Assembly (NCBI RefSeq): GCF_014596465.1
Contig: NZ_MECK01000124.1
Span: 1-56,551, forward strand
DNA from: Streptomyces sp. CBMA123
GTDB lineage: Bacteria > Actinomycetota > Actinomycetes > Streptomycetales > Streptomycetaceae
Direction: 5' to 3'
DNA length: 56,551 nt
The notes beneath the pieces are model-generated. The model was given only the letters and a program-made list of their open reading frames with translations. It did not search any database and was not told the DNA's origin. Position numbers and translations under genes: made by a program. This document shows, piece by piece, positions 40,148 through 48,952 of this stretch; the stretch's first letter is position 1, and each line of letters opens with the position of its first letter.

Positions 40148-42238
40148 ATGAAGGACGCAGCCACCACGGCCACCCCTGCCGCTCCCGCCTCCCCGGAGGC
40201 CTACGCCGACGCCGTCGCCACCGCCGTACGGGCCGCCGCGGCGTACTACGCCGACGGCTCCACCCCGCTGGGGGACGACGAGTACGACGCCCTGGTCCGG
40301 GCGATCGAGGCCTATGAGCGCGAGCACCCCGACCAGGTGCTGCCCGAGTCGCCCACCGGCAAGGTGGCCGGCGGCGCGGCCGTCGGCGACGTCCCGCACA
40401 GCACGCCGATGCTCTCTCTCGACAACGTCTTCTCGGCCGAGGAGCTGGAGTCCTGGGCCGCCGGGCTGGAGCGCAGGCTCGGCCGGCCGGTCGCCGCCTG
40501 GTGCGTCGAGCCCAAGTTGGACGGCCTAGCCGTCGCCGCCCGCTACCGCGCGGGCCGGCTCACCCAGGTGCTCACCCGGGGCGACGGCCTGGCGGGGGAG
40601 GACATCACCCATGCGGCGGACGCCGTCCTGGGCCTGCCCGCCCGGCTGGCCGAACCGCTCGACGTCGAACTGCGCGGCGAGGTGCTGCTCACCCACGAAC
40701 AGTTCGAACAGGCGAACGCGGTGCGCACCACCCACGGCGCCACCCCGTTCGCCCACCCGCGCAGCGGCGCGGCCGGCACCCTGCGCGCCAAGGACCGCCC
40801 CTACCGGGTCGAGCTCACCTTCTTCGGCTACGACGCCCACGGCCTGCCCGGCCTCGACCACGCCGAGCTGCTCGCCCGCCTCGCCGAACTCGGCGCCAAC
40901 ACCGCCGCCAGCACCGAGGCCGCCCCCCGCCGCTGCGCCACGCTGGCCGAGGCCGAGCAGCGGATCGAGAAGATCGCCGCCCTGCGCGCCGCGCTGCCCT
41001 TCGGTATCGACGGCGTCGTCGTCAAGGCGGACGCGGTCGCCGACCAGGAGCAGGCCGGGTCCGGCTCCCGGGCGCCGCGCTGGGCGGTGGCCCGCAAGCT
41101 CCAGGCCCAGCACAAGGTCACCCGGCTGCTCGGGGTGGAGTGGAACGTCGGCCGCACCGGGATCATCGCGCCCCGCGCTGTGCTCGACCCGGTGGTCATC
41201 GACGGCGTCACCGTCGCCTACGCGACCCTGCACAACCCCGCCGACATCGAGCGCCGCGGGCTGATGATCGGCGACCAGGTGTTCGTCTACCGCGCCGGGG
41301 ACGTCATCCCCCGGGTGGAGGCGCCGCTGGTGGACGAGCGCACCGGCTCCGAGCAGCCGATCGCCTTCCCCGAGGTCTGCCCCCGCTGCGGCGACGCCAT
41401 CGACCGGGCCGAGCAGCGCTGGCGCTGCGTGCGCGGCCGGGGCTGCCAGGCCGTCGCCTCGGTGATCTACGCGGCCGGGCGCGACCAGCTCGACATCGAG
41501 GGCCTCGGCGGCACCCGGGCCGTCCAGTTGGTCGAGTCCGGGTTGGTCGCCGACCTCGCCGACCTCTTCACCCTGACCAAGGATCAGTTGCGCACCCTGG
41601 AGCGGATGGGCGAGACCAGCGCCGACAACCTGCTCGGCGCCATCGAGACCGCCCGCACCCGCCCGCTGAACCGGGTGTTCTGCGCCCTCGGCATCCGTGG
41701 CACCGGGCGGACGATGTCGCGCCGGATCGCCGCGCACTTCGGCAGCATGGTCGCGATCCGGGCTGCCCACGCCGAGGCGCTGGCGGGCGTGGACGGCATC
41801 GGGCCGGAGAAGGCGGCCGTGATCGTGACCGAACTCGCCGAGCTGGCAGCGCTGTTGGACCGACTGGCGGAGCAGGGGGTGGGGACGGAGGTCACCGAGC
41901 CGGTCGCCGCGGCGGCAGTGGTGGCAGCGGCGGCGGCGACGGGCGGGGCGAGCGCTGTGGGCCCGGTGGGCGAGGGGACGGCCGCAGGTCCGCTGGCCGG
42001 GCAGAGCGTGGTGGTGACAGGCAGCATGACCGGTGCCCTCGCCGAACTCTCCCGCAACGAGATGAACGAACTGATCGAACGCGCGGGCGGCAAGGCCTCC
42101 TCCTCGGTGTCCAAGCGCACCAGCCTGCTGGTCGCGGGCGAGAAGGCGGGCTCCAAGCGCGTCAAGGCGGAGGAACTCGGAGTGCCGGTCACCACCCCGG
42201 AGGAGTTCGCCGTCCTGGTTGCCGACTTCCTCGGCTGA
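40148..42238 (+). CDS. ligA: NAD-dependent DNA ligase, divergent second-copy type
   Basis: 696 residues with LigA layout: domain Ia (1-65, [17 protein letters not shown]), adenylation domain with catalytic Lys123 in [11 protein letters not shown] fold, a four-Cys zinc finger (CPRCG ... RCVRGRGC), helix-hairpin-helix repeats and a C-terminal BRCT (about 615-696). The finger segment is shortened and lacks the usual NxxCPAQ, the HhH block has [14 protein letters not shown], and an Ala/Gly-rich linker precedes the BRCT. These departures suggest an accessory paralogue, not the housekeeping ligase. It seals nicks using NAD. The ATG start has only a weak site. Confidence 0.9.
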   Translation: MKDAATTATPAAPASPEAYADAVATAVRAAAAYYADGSTPLGDDEYDALVRAIEAYEREHPDQVLPESPTGKVAGGAAVGDVPHSTPMLSLDNVFSAEELESWAAGLERRLGRPVAAWCVEPKLDGLAVAARYRAGRLTQVLTRGDGLAGEDITHAADAVLGLPARLAEPLDVELRGEVLLTHEQFEQANAVRTTHGATPFAHPRSGAAGTLRAKDRPYRVELTFFGYDAHGLPGLDHAELLARLAELGANTAASTEAAPRRCATLAEAEQRIEKIAALRAALPFGIDGVVVKADAVADQEQAGSGSRAPRWAVARKLQAQHKVTRLLGVEWNVGRTGIIAPRAVLDPVVIDGVTVAYATLHNPADIERRGLMIGDQVFVYRAGDVIPRVEAPLVDERTGSEQPIAFPEVCPRCGDAIDRAEQRWRCVRGRGCQAVASVIYAAGRDQLDIEGLGGTRAVQLVESGLVADLADLFTLTKDQLRTLERMGETSADNLLGAIETARTRPLNRVFCALGIRGTGRTMSRRIAAHFGSMVAIRAAHAEALAGVDGIGPEKAAVIVTELAELAALLDRLAEQGVGTEVTEPVAAAAVVAAAAATGGASAVGPVGEGTAAGPLAGQSVVVTGSMTGALAELSRNEMNELIERAGGKASSSVSKRTSLLVAGEKAGSKRVKAEELGVPVTTPEEFAVLVADFLG

Positions 42239-42266
42239 GCCCACGGCCGGGCATCGGCCCGGTCAG

Positions 42267-42302
42267 CGGCCCGTTCGTCGGCCCGTTCGTCGGCCCGTTC
42301 GC
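42267..42302. repeat. three 12-bp units (CGGCCCGTTCGT) after the ligase gene
   Basis: Three tandem copies start 28 bases past the ligase stop. The unit differs at two positions from the 12-mer array in the rhomboid-like gene, 32 kb away. Confidence 0.9.
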
Positions 42303-42326
42303 CGTGCGGAGCGGGTGCGGTAGGGT
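42298..42326 (+). promoter_or_regulatory. putative promoter of the leader/methyltransferase transcript
   Basis: TTCGCC, 17 bases, TAGGGT. The -35 overlaps the last 12-bp repeat. The transcript would carry about 185 bases before the methyltransferase start. Confidence 0.4.
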
Positions 42327-42368
42327 GACCGACGCTGAACACGACCACGCACCAGGGAGGTGAGACCC

Positions 42369-42431
42369 ATTACCGGTATGTCCGAGCGGGTGCTCCCGGA
42401 GCGCGGCCGTGCGGGCGCACCGCGCGCGTAG
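42369..42431 (+). CDS. 20-residue leader ORF, probable ATT start
   Basis: The ideal ribosome-binding site GGGAGG (42355-42360) is eight bases from an ATT and 17 from the next in-frame ATG (42378). From ATT the frame reads ITGMSERVLPERGRAGAPRA then TAG. ATT starts are rare and best known from infC. Hairpin CCGACG/CGTCGG (42442-42456) and ACGGA/TCCGT (42474-42487) lie between this ORF and the methyltransferase gene, so it is a candidate translation-dependent attenuator. If the ATG is used the peptide has 17 residues. Confidence 0.55.
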   Translation: MTGMSERVLPERGRAGAPRA

Positions 42432-42517
42432 CGCGGGCGCACCGACGCGGCGTCGGCCCTGGCGGGAGCCCTGACGGAGTCCTCCGTTCTCCTCCTGTCC
42501 TGCCCAAGGGGTTCCCT

Positions 42518-43309
42518 TTGCCGGTCTTCGCCTCCGCTGTTCTCCGTTCCTCCGTCGTCTCCCGACTGCGCGCCGCCGGTTGTGTGTTCGCCGAGGACGA
42601 GGCGCGGATCCTGCTCACCGCCGCCGCCACACCCGCCGAACTGGCCGCCATGGTCCGGGCCCGCGCCCAGGGCCGGCCGCTCGAACACGTCGTCGGCTGG
42701 GCCGAGTTCGCCGGGCTGCGGATCGCCGTCGACCCCGGTGTGTTCGTCCCGCGCCGGCGCAGCGAGTTCCTGGCCACCGAGGCCGCCCGGCTGGCCCGTC
42801 CCGGCGCGGTGGTGGTCGACCTGTGCTGCGGCAGCGGCGCACTCGGCGCCGCCGTCGCGGCCGGCGCCGGACACCCCGTCGAGCTGTACGCCGCCGACCT
42901 GGACCCGGCCGCCGTCCGCTGCGCCCGGCGCAACCTGGCCGGAACGGGAGCACAGGTCTTCGAGGGCGACCTGTTCGCCGCCCTGCCGGACGCGCTGCGC
43001 GGCCGGGTGGAGGTGCTGATCGCCAACGTCCCGTACGTACCGACCGGTGACATCGAACTCCTGCCGCCGGAGGCCCGGTTGCACGAGGCGCGGCCCGCGC
43101 TGGACGGCGGGGCGGACGGGCTGGACGTGCTGCGCCGGGTGGCCGTGACGGCGCCGCGGTGGCTGGCGCCGGGCGGGTCGCTGCTGTTCGAGACCAGTGA
43201 GCGGCAGGCGGCCGACGCGCTGGTGGTGGCCCGGTCGGTGGGTCTGGCGGCGGCGGTGAGCCGTGCGGAGGAGTTGGACGCCACCGTGGTCACGGCGACG
43301 AAGAGCTGA
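42518..43309 (+). CDS. HemK/PrmC-like protein-(glutamine-N5) methyltransferase
   Basis: 263 residues from a TTG behind AAGGGG. A short N-terminal helical region precedes a class I SAM-dependent methyltransferase: QGRPLEHVVGWAEFAGL, motif I VVDLCCGSGALG (about 102-113), AADLDPAAVRCARRN, and IANVPYVPTGD in place of the HemK NPPY motif, so it reads NVPY. The fold and the preceding PLEHVVG segment place it with PrmC relatives that modify release factors or ribosomal proteins, but the changed motif makes the substrate uncertain. It is preceded by a leader ORF. Confidence 0.85.
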   Translation: MPVFASAVLRSSVVSRLRAAGCVFAEDEARILLTAAATPAELAAMVRARAQGRPLEHVVGWAEFAGLRIAVDPGVFVPRRRSEFLATEAARLARPGAVVVDLCCGSGALGAAVAAGAGHPVELYAADLDPAAVRCARRNLAGTGAQVFEGDLFAALPDALRGRVEVLIANVPYVPTGDIELLPPEARLHEARPALDGGADGLDVLRRVAVTAPRWLAPGGSLLFETSERQAADALVVARSVGLAAAVSRAEELDATVVTATKS

Positions 43310-43326
43310 CCCGGAAGCAGGGCCGC

Positions 43327-43358
43327 CCCGGCCACCACCCCCCGTCGGGGTGGCCGGG
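43327..43358. terminator. terminator between convergent genes
   Basis: CCCGGCCACC and GGTGGCCGGG, ten perfect base pairs with a 12-base loop, lie between the methyltransferase and the leftward PPOX gene. Confidence 0.75.
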
Positions 43359-43366
43359 ACGACTGG

Positions 43367-43795
43367 TCAGATCGCGGCGCCGTACACGTGGTCGACCGGG
43401 ATGGTGAGCAGCACCCGGCGGTCGGCGACCATCGCCGCGCGGTACTCCGCCCAGTCGGGGTGCTCCCCGGCGGCCCGGCGGTAGTAGTCGACCAGCGCCT
43501 CGGCCTCCGGCCCGTCCGGGTCGGTGCCCGGCCCGGTGAGGGTGGCGACGCCCTCGGCGGTGGCCCAGGACCGTCCGTCCGGCCCGGTCACCTCCAGGCT
43601 GACCCGGGGGTCCCGGCGCAGGTTCGCGGTCTTCGCCAGGCCGTCCCGGGTGGAGATCAGGATGACGTTCGCCGCGCGGTCGTAGAACGGCAGGACGGGG
43701 GAGAGCTGGGGCCGCCCGTCCGCCTTGATGGTGGCGAGGATGCCGAGGCGGCTCTGTGCGAGCAGGGCGTACGGGTCGTGAGCAGTGGCGGTCAT
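43367..43795 (-). CDS. PPOX-class (split-barrel) F420/FMN-dependent protein
   Basis: 142 residues of the pyridoxamine-oxidase-like split barrel: LAQSRLGILATIKADGRPQLSPVL, VILISTRDGLAKTANLRRDP, VSLEVTGPDG and a C-terminal RVLLTIPVDHVYG. Actinobacterial members of this type often use F420 to reduce small molecules. It is a single gene facing the methyltransferase. Confidence 0.88.
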   Translation of the reverse strand: MTATAHDPYALLAQSRLGILATIKADGRPQLSPVLPFYDRAANVILISTRDGLAKTANLRRDPRVSLEVTGPDGRSWATAEGVATLTGPGTDPDGPEAEALVDYYRRAAGEHPDWAEYRAAMVADRRVLLTIPVDHVYGAAI

Positions 43796-43966
43796 GGGAG
43801 CATCATCGGGCCTCGGGCCGGTGTGAAGGGCAAGGCACGGCAGGTGTGTTGCGCCGTTGACGCCTGGTTGACCCCGAAAGATGAGGATTCGCGGAATCGC
43901 CGGTGGCGGGCGCGGCCGGCGGTCTAGGGTCGGGACGCGACGGGATGTGACGACCCGTCATCTGGC

Positions 43967-44062
43967 GCTGATCCGAGTGCTGATCCGAGTGCTGATCCGA
44001 GTGCTGGTCCCCGCGCCGATCCGAGCGTAGACCCGAGCGTAGACCCGAGTGCTGATCCGAAC
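43967..44062. repeat. eight 12-bp units (GCTGATCCGAGT family)
   Basis: Three exact copies, four diverged ones and a final near-copy run without interruption up to the ribosome-binding site of the next gene. The array fills most of its 5' untranslated region. The rest of the 43796-44079 gap holds no gene. Confidence 0.9.
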
Positions 44063-44079
44063 CGAGGGAGCACCGCACG

Positions 44080-44526
44080 ATGGCTGCCGACTACCGGCCC
44101 AGGGAACTGCTGGAGTTCTCCGACGACCTGCACCACGAGGACGTGACCCCGCTGCGGGCCTTCCTGTCCGCCCGTCTCGGCGAGGTCGTCGAGGCCCAAC
44201 CCGAGGGCAGCGCCGCCCGCTTCGCGGCCGAACGCCTCGCCGACATCACCCTCAGCGACTGCATCCACCTCGGCGACCTGCTGCTCGTCTGGAGCGAGGT
44301 GGTGATGGACGACCGGGTCGACGTGCCCGGGGAGGTCCAACGGCTGCGCCAGGACGTGATGTTGTGGTGGGAACGGCTGTGCGAGACGGCCGACGGCTTC
44401 CGGGAGCACCCCGGCCACAACCCCCGCTGGCGGGCGCTGCGGTACCTGAACCTCGCCCACGCGGAGCTGATGGCGAGCCTGACGGACTCCTCGCGGGGCG
44501 GGTACGCGGGCGGGGCGCATCCTTAG
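44080..44526 (+). CDS. uncharacterised helical protein
   Basis: 148 residues, not recognised. It is acidic and predicted mostly helical (TPLRAFLSARLGEVVEAQ, DCIHLGDLLLVWSEVVMDD, VMLWWERLCETADGF), with no signal peptide or membrane segment. The codon bias is typical for the window and GGGAG lies before the ATG, so it is probably real. Its only notable context is the 12-bp repeat array that runs up to its ribosome-binding site. Confidence 0.65.
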   Translation: MAADYRPRELLEFSDDLHHEDVTPLRAFLSARLGEVVEAQPEGSAARFAAERLADITLSDCIHLGDLLLVWSEVVMDDRVDVPGEVQRLRQDVMLWWERLCETADGFREHPGHNPRWRALRYLNLAHAELMASLTDSSRGGYAGGAHP

Positions 44527-44528
44527 CA

Positions 44529-44551
44529 GTACTTCGTCGGGTCTGAAGTAC
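44529..44551. terminator. inverted repeat between convergent genes
   Basis: GTACTTC-N9-GAAGTAC, seven perfect base pairs, lies three bases after the stop of the unknown gene and before the end of the decarboxylase gene. It may be a weak terminator. Confidence 0.45.
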
Positions 44552-44577
44552 GACTAGGCCCTGAGGCGGGGAGCCGG

Positions 44578-45975
44578 TCAGGCGAACTCCGAGGGGCGGA
44601 CGGCCGTCGCGAGCGCGGCGGCCGTCCGCCGGACATCCGCCTCCGTGGTGCGCCAGTTGCTGAACGCCGCGCGCAGGGCGGGCAGACCGGCGTAGCGGGT
44701 CGGAGTGAGGAAGGCCTGGTCGGAGATCCCGGCGGCGAGGGCGGCCAGCCGCTCGGGCGTGGGGTCCTCGGCGAGGGTGAAGCAGACGACGTTGAGGCGT
44801 ACCGGGGCGAGCAGGCGCAGCCCGTCGATCGCGCCGATCGCCTCGCCCAGCGCGTGGGCGCCGGCGATGCAGCGCTCCACGATGTCCCGGTGGCCGGCCC
44901 GGCCGTAGGCGCGCAGGGTGAACCAGGCGGCCAGAGCGCGCAGCCGGTGGGAGTTCTCCGGTGTCAGGTGCACCAGGTCCGGGTGGTCGCCGACCGGGCC
45001 GAGGTAGGCGGCGGCGTTCTGGAAGACCCTGGCCTGGAGGTCGCGGCGGCGGGTGAACTGCACGGCGCTGTCGTAGGGCACGTTGAGCCACTTGTGGAGG
45101 TCCACGCAGACCGAGTCGGCCTGGTCCAGCCCGGCCACCAGCTCCGCGTGCCGCGGGGAGAGCGCGGCGAAGGCGCCGAAGGCGGCGTCCACGTGCAGCC
45201 AGAACCCGTACTGCTCCCGGAGCGCGGCGACCGCACGCAGGTCGTCGAAGTCGACGGTGTTCACGGTGCCCGCGTTGGCGACCACCACGCACGGGCCGTC
45301 GGCCTCGGCGAGCGCCCGCTCCAGCGCGGCCACGTCCACCGCCTCCCGGCCGGACAGGGTGGGGAGGGTGGTCAGCGCGGTGCGGCCGAGGCCCAGGACG
45401 GACAGCGCCTTGGACACGCTGGAGTGCGCGCCGCCCGACAGCACCCGCACCCGGCCCAGCGCCGCGACTCCGTCCTCGGCCACGTCCACTCCGAGCCGCT
45501 CGCCCAGCCACTCCCGGGCGATCGCCAGGCCGACCGTGTTGGACAGGGTGGCGCCGCTGACGAAGGTGCCGCTGTGCGCGGCGGAGAGCCCGAACAGCTC
45601 GCGCAGCCAGCCGACCGTCTCGCGCTCCAACTGCTGACCGGCCGGGTCGAGCGAGGAGTTGGAGTTCTGGTCGGCCGTCGCGGTCAGCCAGTCGCCGACC
45701 AGGGCGGCCGGGGTCGCCCCGCCCGTCACGAATCCGAAGTAGCGCGGCCCGGCACTGGCCGACAGCCTCGGCTCCCAGCGCTCGCCGAACTCCGCCAGCG
45801 CCGCCCGCAGCCCGCCGCCGTCCTCGGGCAGTGGCCCCGTCGCGGTCGGCCGGTCGGCCGACGGCGGGATCACCGGCCGGTCGTCGAGGCCGGCCAGGAA
45901 GCCGACGGCCCGCTGTCGGGCCTCCTCCAGCAGGGTGGGCAACTGGTCGAGGTCGGCGGCGAGTTCGGGGTGCAT
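44578..45975 (-). CDS. PLP-dependent group II decarboxylase
   Basis: 465 residues of the AADC/diaminobutyrate decarboxylase family: YFGFVTGGATPAALVGDWL, FVSGATLSNTVGLAIAR, the PLP-stacking and Asp region WLHVDAAFGAF, and the Schiff-base Lys in VCVDLHKWLNVPYD. All PLP-contact segments are present. It removes CO2 from an amino acid (aromatic, diaminobutyrate or similar; not decidable here). The ATG has GGAGA eight bases upstream. A promoter GCGACA-N17-TAGCCT (46012-46035 on this strand) lies about 30 bases before the start. Confidence 0.9.
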   Translation of the reverse strand: MHPELAADLDQLPTLLEEARQRAVGFLAGLDDRPVIPPSADRPTATGPLPEDGGGLRAALAEFGERWEPRLSASAGPRYFGFVTGGATPAALVGDWLTATADQNSNSSLDPAGQQLERETVGWLRELFGLSAAHSGTFVSGATLSNTVGLAIAREWLGERLGVDVAEDGVAALGRVRVLSGGAHSSVSKALSVLGLGRTALTTLPTLSGREAVDVAALERALAEADGPCVVVANAGTVNTVDFDDLRAVAALREQYGFWLHVDAAFGAFAALSPRHAELVAGLDQADSVCVDLHKWLNVPYDSAVQFTRRRDLQARVFQNAAAYLGPVGDHPDLVHLTPENSHRLRALAAWFTLRAYGRAGHRDIVERCIAGAHALGEAIGAIDGLRLLAPVRLNVVCFTLAEDPTPERLAALAAGISDQAFLTPTRYAGLPALRAAFSNWRTTEADVRRTAAALATAVRPSEFA

Positions 45976-46006
45976 GGGGGTTCTCCGTTGATCGGTGGTC
46001 AGACCG

Positions 46007-46035
46007 AGGCTAGTGCCGGACGGAGCGGGTGTCGC
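46007..46035 (-). promoter_or_regulatory. promoter of the decarboxylase gene
   Basis: On the minus strand GCGACA, 17 bases, TAGCCT. The remaining 46036-46303 bases of the gap show no gene or clear signal. Confidence 0.5.
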
Positions 46036-46303
46036 AGGCCAATCCACGGCCGGTGGCCTGGCCGGTCGCGGGGTTCGCACACCGCGGAGGCGTCCCGGGA
46101 GCCGGACCAGTGCCACGGCGAAGCTACGAGCCCCGTCCTCCTGCTGCCCACGTGGTGAGGCGTTCGGGGGAGGCGAGCACTCGACCACCGGCGAACCGTC
46201 GGCGGTTGCGAGCGGGGCTTCGATCCCGTCCGGAACCATGGTCGTGGGCGTGGGAGCCCCGTCCGGTCGATCGCGTCCGAGCCCTTCCACCTGCGGCAGG
46301 ACC

Positions 46304-47563
46304 CTACCGTCGGGGCAGTTCGGCCCGCCGGACGGGCCGGGAGGCCAGGGCGTAGAGCGCGCCGAGGCAGGAGAAGGCGCCGCAGCCGAGGAACACCGGG
46401 GCGGCGCCCCAGGCGCCGATGGCGGCGCCGACCACGGGGTAGCTGAGCGGGGCGAGGCCGACCATGGTGAGCATCACGACGGAGGTGACCCGGCCCAGGT
46501 AGGCGGGGTCGGCGGTGGTCTGGACGAGGGCGCCGTCCAGGGTGCCGAAGACGCCCGCGTTCAGACCGACCAGTGCGGCGAGCACCGCAGCCGACCACAG
46601 GGTGGGGACCAGGCCCATGACGGCCGCTCCGATGCTGCCCAGCAGCAGGGTGACGGCCATGGTGAGACCGGCCCGGGGCAGTCGGCCGACGACGGCGAGC
46701 AGGGTGGCGCCGACGGTGGCGCCCGCGCCGAAGCAGGCGACGATCAGGCCGTAGCCGGAGGGGCCCCAGCCGCGCTCGGCGTTGAGCAGCACCATGCCGA
46801 CGTTGAGGGTGCCGGTGAGGCCGAGTTCGCAGACAGCGCCGACCAGGACCAGTGGGCCGAGCAGGCGGTGGCGGCGGATGTAGCGCAGGCCGTCGGTCAA
46901 GTCGGCGCGGGCCGTCCTGCGTCCGGCGGGGGCGAGGTGTTCCGGGGGCGGAGCGAGGGGACTGATCCGGACCGACAGCAGCAAGGGCAGGGAGAGGGCG
47001 AACAGTGCGCCGGCGACGGTGAAGGCGGTGGCCGGGCCGCCGAGGCCCATGGCCAGGCCGCCGATCGGCGGGCCGGCGACCTGGCCGACGCGCATGGCGA
47101 GCGTGCGCAGTCCGGTGACGCGGGCCAGCTGGCCGGGGCCGGTGATCCGGGGCGGCAGGGCGCCGACGGCGGGGACGAACAGGGCGTCCACGGCGCCGAA
47201 CACCAGCGCCACCGCCACCAGCAGCCAGAGGGCGGGCGTGGTCAGGGCGATGGCGGCCGCGACGGAGAGGATGAGCAGACAGCGCAGGCTGTCGCTGCCG
47301 AGGATCACCCGGCGCGGATCGAACCGGTCGGCCACCACCCCGCCGCCCAGCATCAGCACCGCCCGGGGCAGTGCGCCGGCGGCCATCACCAGCCCGACCT
47401 CGGCGGGGCCGGCGGCGCGCTGGGCGGACCAGCCGAGGGCGACGAAGTAGATGCTGTCGCCGACCAGGGACGCGGTGTAGGCGGTGAGCCAGCGCAGCAC
47501 GTTCGGGTCGCGGTGAGCGGCGGCGGCGGGGCGGACGGCCGGCGTCGTCTCCAAGGTGGCCAT
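46304..47563 (-). CDS. MFS transporter
   Basis: 419 residues with about twelve hydrophobic segments. It starts RWLTAYTASLVGDSIYFVALGW, has the family loop ADRFDPRRVILGSDSLRC after TM2 (motif A-like), and a central loop RRTARADLTDGLRYIRRH typical of MFS_3 (enterobactin-exporter-like) drug efflux proteins. It probably extrudes a toxic or signalling compound with proton antiport. It starts 29 bases after the ArsR-like gene and shares its promoter. Confidence 0.9.
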   Translation of the reverse strand: MATLETTPAVRPAAAAHRDPNVLRWLTAYTASLVGDSIYFVALGWSAQRAAGPAEVGLVMAAGALPRAVLMLGGGVVADRFDPRRVILGSDSLRCLLILSVAAAIALTTPALWLLVAVALVFGAVDALFVPAVGALPPRITGPGQLARVTGLRTLAMRVGQVAGPPIGGLAMGLGGPATAFTVAGALFALSLPLLLSVRISPLAPPPEHLAPAGRRTARADLTDGLRYIRRHRLLGPLVLVGAVCELGLTGTLNVGMVLLNAERGWGPSGYGLIVACFGAGATVGATLLAVVGRLPRAGLTMAVTLLLGSIGAAVMGLVPTLWSAAVLAALVGLNAGVFGTLDGALVQTTADPAYLGRVTSVVMLTMVGLAPLSYPVVGAAIGAWGAAPVFLGCGAFSCLGALYALASRPVRRAELPRR

Positions 47564-47592
47564 GGCGGGCTCCAGTCGGTGGGTGGGCGGCG

Positions 47593-48201
47593 TCAGGGGC
47601 GGAACGGGAAGCCGTACAGGTGGACGGACACGTGTTCGCGGCCCTCGGTGTCGCCGGCCGCCCGGGCCGCCTTGCCGCGCTGCCGCCAGCGACGGCCGAG
47701 CGCCTGCAACTCGTCGTCCAGCTCGGCGAGTTCGGCGGCGGTGAGGTCGAGCAGCCACTCGGCGCCGAACGCGGCGTCGGTCCACTCCGTGCCCCAGGCG
47801 GAGGTCTGGTCCAGGTAGCCGCGGTACTGGGCGACGCGGGTGTCCACCAGGCCACGGGTGACCACCCCGACGGCGGCCGCACCCTCCGGCGTACCGGCGA
47901 GGTCCGACTCGCGGAAACCCCAGCCCTCCTCCGAGGAGACCTGCCACCAGCGCTCCCGTCCGTCGCTGCTCTGCGTGGTCGCCTCGGTGACGAAGCCGTG
48001 CTCGGCGAGCTTGCGCAGGTGGTAACTGACCAGTGACGGTGCCTGATCGACCTGGTCGGCGAGCTGGGAGGCGGTGGCGGTGCCGGAGATGTAGAGCAGG
48101 CGGTAGAGCTGCATGCGCAGCGGGTTGGTGAAGGCCTTGAGCCGGGAGAGGTCGGTGATCCGCTCGGTTTCGGGGTGCTGCGGGGGGTGCGGCTGGTCCA
48201 T
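47593..48201 (-). CDS. ArsR-like winged-helix regulator
   Basis: 202 residues. The HTH lies at about 18-85 (LKAFTNPLRMQLYRLLYISG, QAPSLVSYHLRKLAEHGF); the C-terminal part has GYLDQTSAWGTEW and a helix LTAAELAELDDELQALGRRW. It is first in an operon with an MFS exporter and has a strong promoter-operator upstream, so it likely represses that operon and is released by the exported compound. The transcription start coincides with the ATG. Confidence 0.9.
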   Translation of the reverse strand: MDQPHPPQHPETERITDLSRLKAFTNPLRMQLYRLLYISGTATASQLADQVDQAPSLVSYHLRKLAEHGFVTEATTQSSDGRERWWQVSSEEGWGFRESDLAGTPEGAAAVGVVTRGLVDTRVAQYRGYLDQTSAWGTEWTDAAFGAEWLLDLTAAELAELDDELQALGRRWRQRGKAARAAGDTEGREHVSVHLYGFPFRP

Positions 48202-48205
48202 GCCT

Positions 48206-48250
48206 CCACGGTAGATCTGAAGGGAAAGTTGCGCAATGAAAACTGCGCAA
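48206..48250 (-). promoter_or_regulatory. promoter and operator of the regulator-exporter operon
   Basis: On the minus strand TTGCGC-N17-TACCGT is a well-spaced promoter. The -35 is part of TTGCGCA-N8-TGCGCAA (48229-48250), a perfect inverted repeat, so a bound repressor would block RNA polymerase. Confidence 0.8.
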
Positions 48251-48261
48251 GAAATGTTTCC

Positions 48262-48654
48262 GATCTTTCAGCGCGGGCCGGCGCGAAGCGAGCCGCCGCG
48301 CTGCAGGTGGTGCTGGAGGAGACCGCCGAACAGGTGGACACCTCCACCGGGGAGATCACCGCGCCGAAGGTCGCGACGCTGGCGGCGATGTGGGAGGCGA
48401 TCGAGGCGGTGGAGCCGCGCAAGGAGTTCGCCGCGGCGGTGGCGGCGATGGTCGATCTGGCTCCGCCCCTGGACTCGGACGCGGACGAGGCGTGGCGGCG
48501 GATGCTGGTCTCCCGGTTCTCCACGGTGAGGCCGTTCCTGAAGCTGCTGGTGGAGGTGGTGGACTTCGAGGCGACCGCGGAGGGGGCGTCGGCGCTGCGG
48601 GCACGAGTGACGTCATACGAATGGTTCGTCGTGGTCGCCACCATCTTGACCTAG
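48262..48654 (+). pseudogene. Tn3-family transposase fragment
   Basis: About 115 codons match the N-terminal (DUF4158) part of Tn3-type transposases: ARAGAKRAAALQVVLEETA, GEITAPKVATLAAMWEAIE and TVRPFLKLLVEVVDFEATA. No start is present, and homology stops near 48600, after which the frame reads VTSYEWFVVVATILT and ends. The roughly 850 remaining residues, including the DDE site, are absent. It begins right after the operator of the neighbouring operon, so an insertion and deletion happened next to that promoter. Confidence 0.75.
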
Positions 48655-48952
48655 GCGTCTGTGCTGGCCAGGCCCCGGAGAGGGGTACGGGAGCCGTCAC
48701 ACCGACCGGAGCTGTTTACGGCTTCGCGGATCCGTTCGGCGGCCCAGTGTGCCCGGTACGCCTTCTGTCGGCAGGCGGGCCGGTCATACGCGGTGTCCCG
48801 GCGGTGACCGCGGCCCAGGCGAACCGGTCCGGCTTCTCGTCATTGGTCAGGTTCCCGTTCATCGGGGTGAGCGCCCGACGGTGAGCCGACCCGTGCGCGG
48901 GCGCGAGGTCGGCTCCTGGGTCCAGGGCGGCGTGACCGTGCCCGCCGGCTGA
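48655..48952. other. intergenic debris with a protein remnant on the minus strand
   Basis: No intact gene. On the minus strand around 48725-48783 a frame reads ACRQKAYRAHWAAERIREAV, like the zinc-binding end of small streptomycete regulators, and just upstream, in another frame, NDEKPDRFAWAAVTAGTP. Together they suggest a frameshifted small gene. Confidence 0.3.

Noticed and set aside
43967..44062. Iterons of a replication origin
   Set aside because: Eight 12-mers resemble iterons in form, but there is no rep gene, no AT-rich unwinding region and similar arrays occur inside genes elsewhere in the window.
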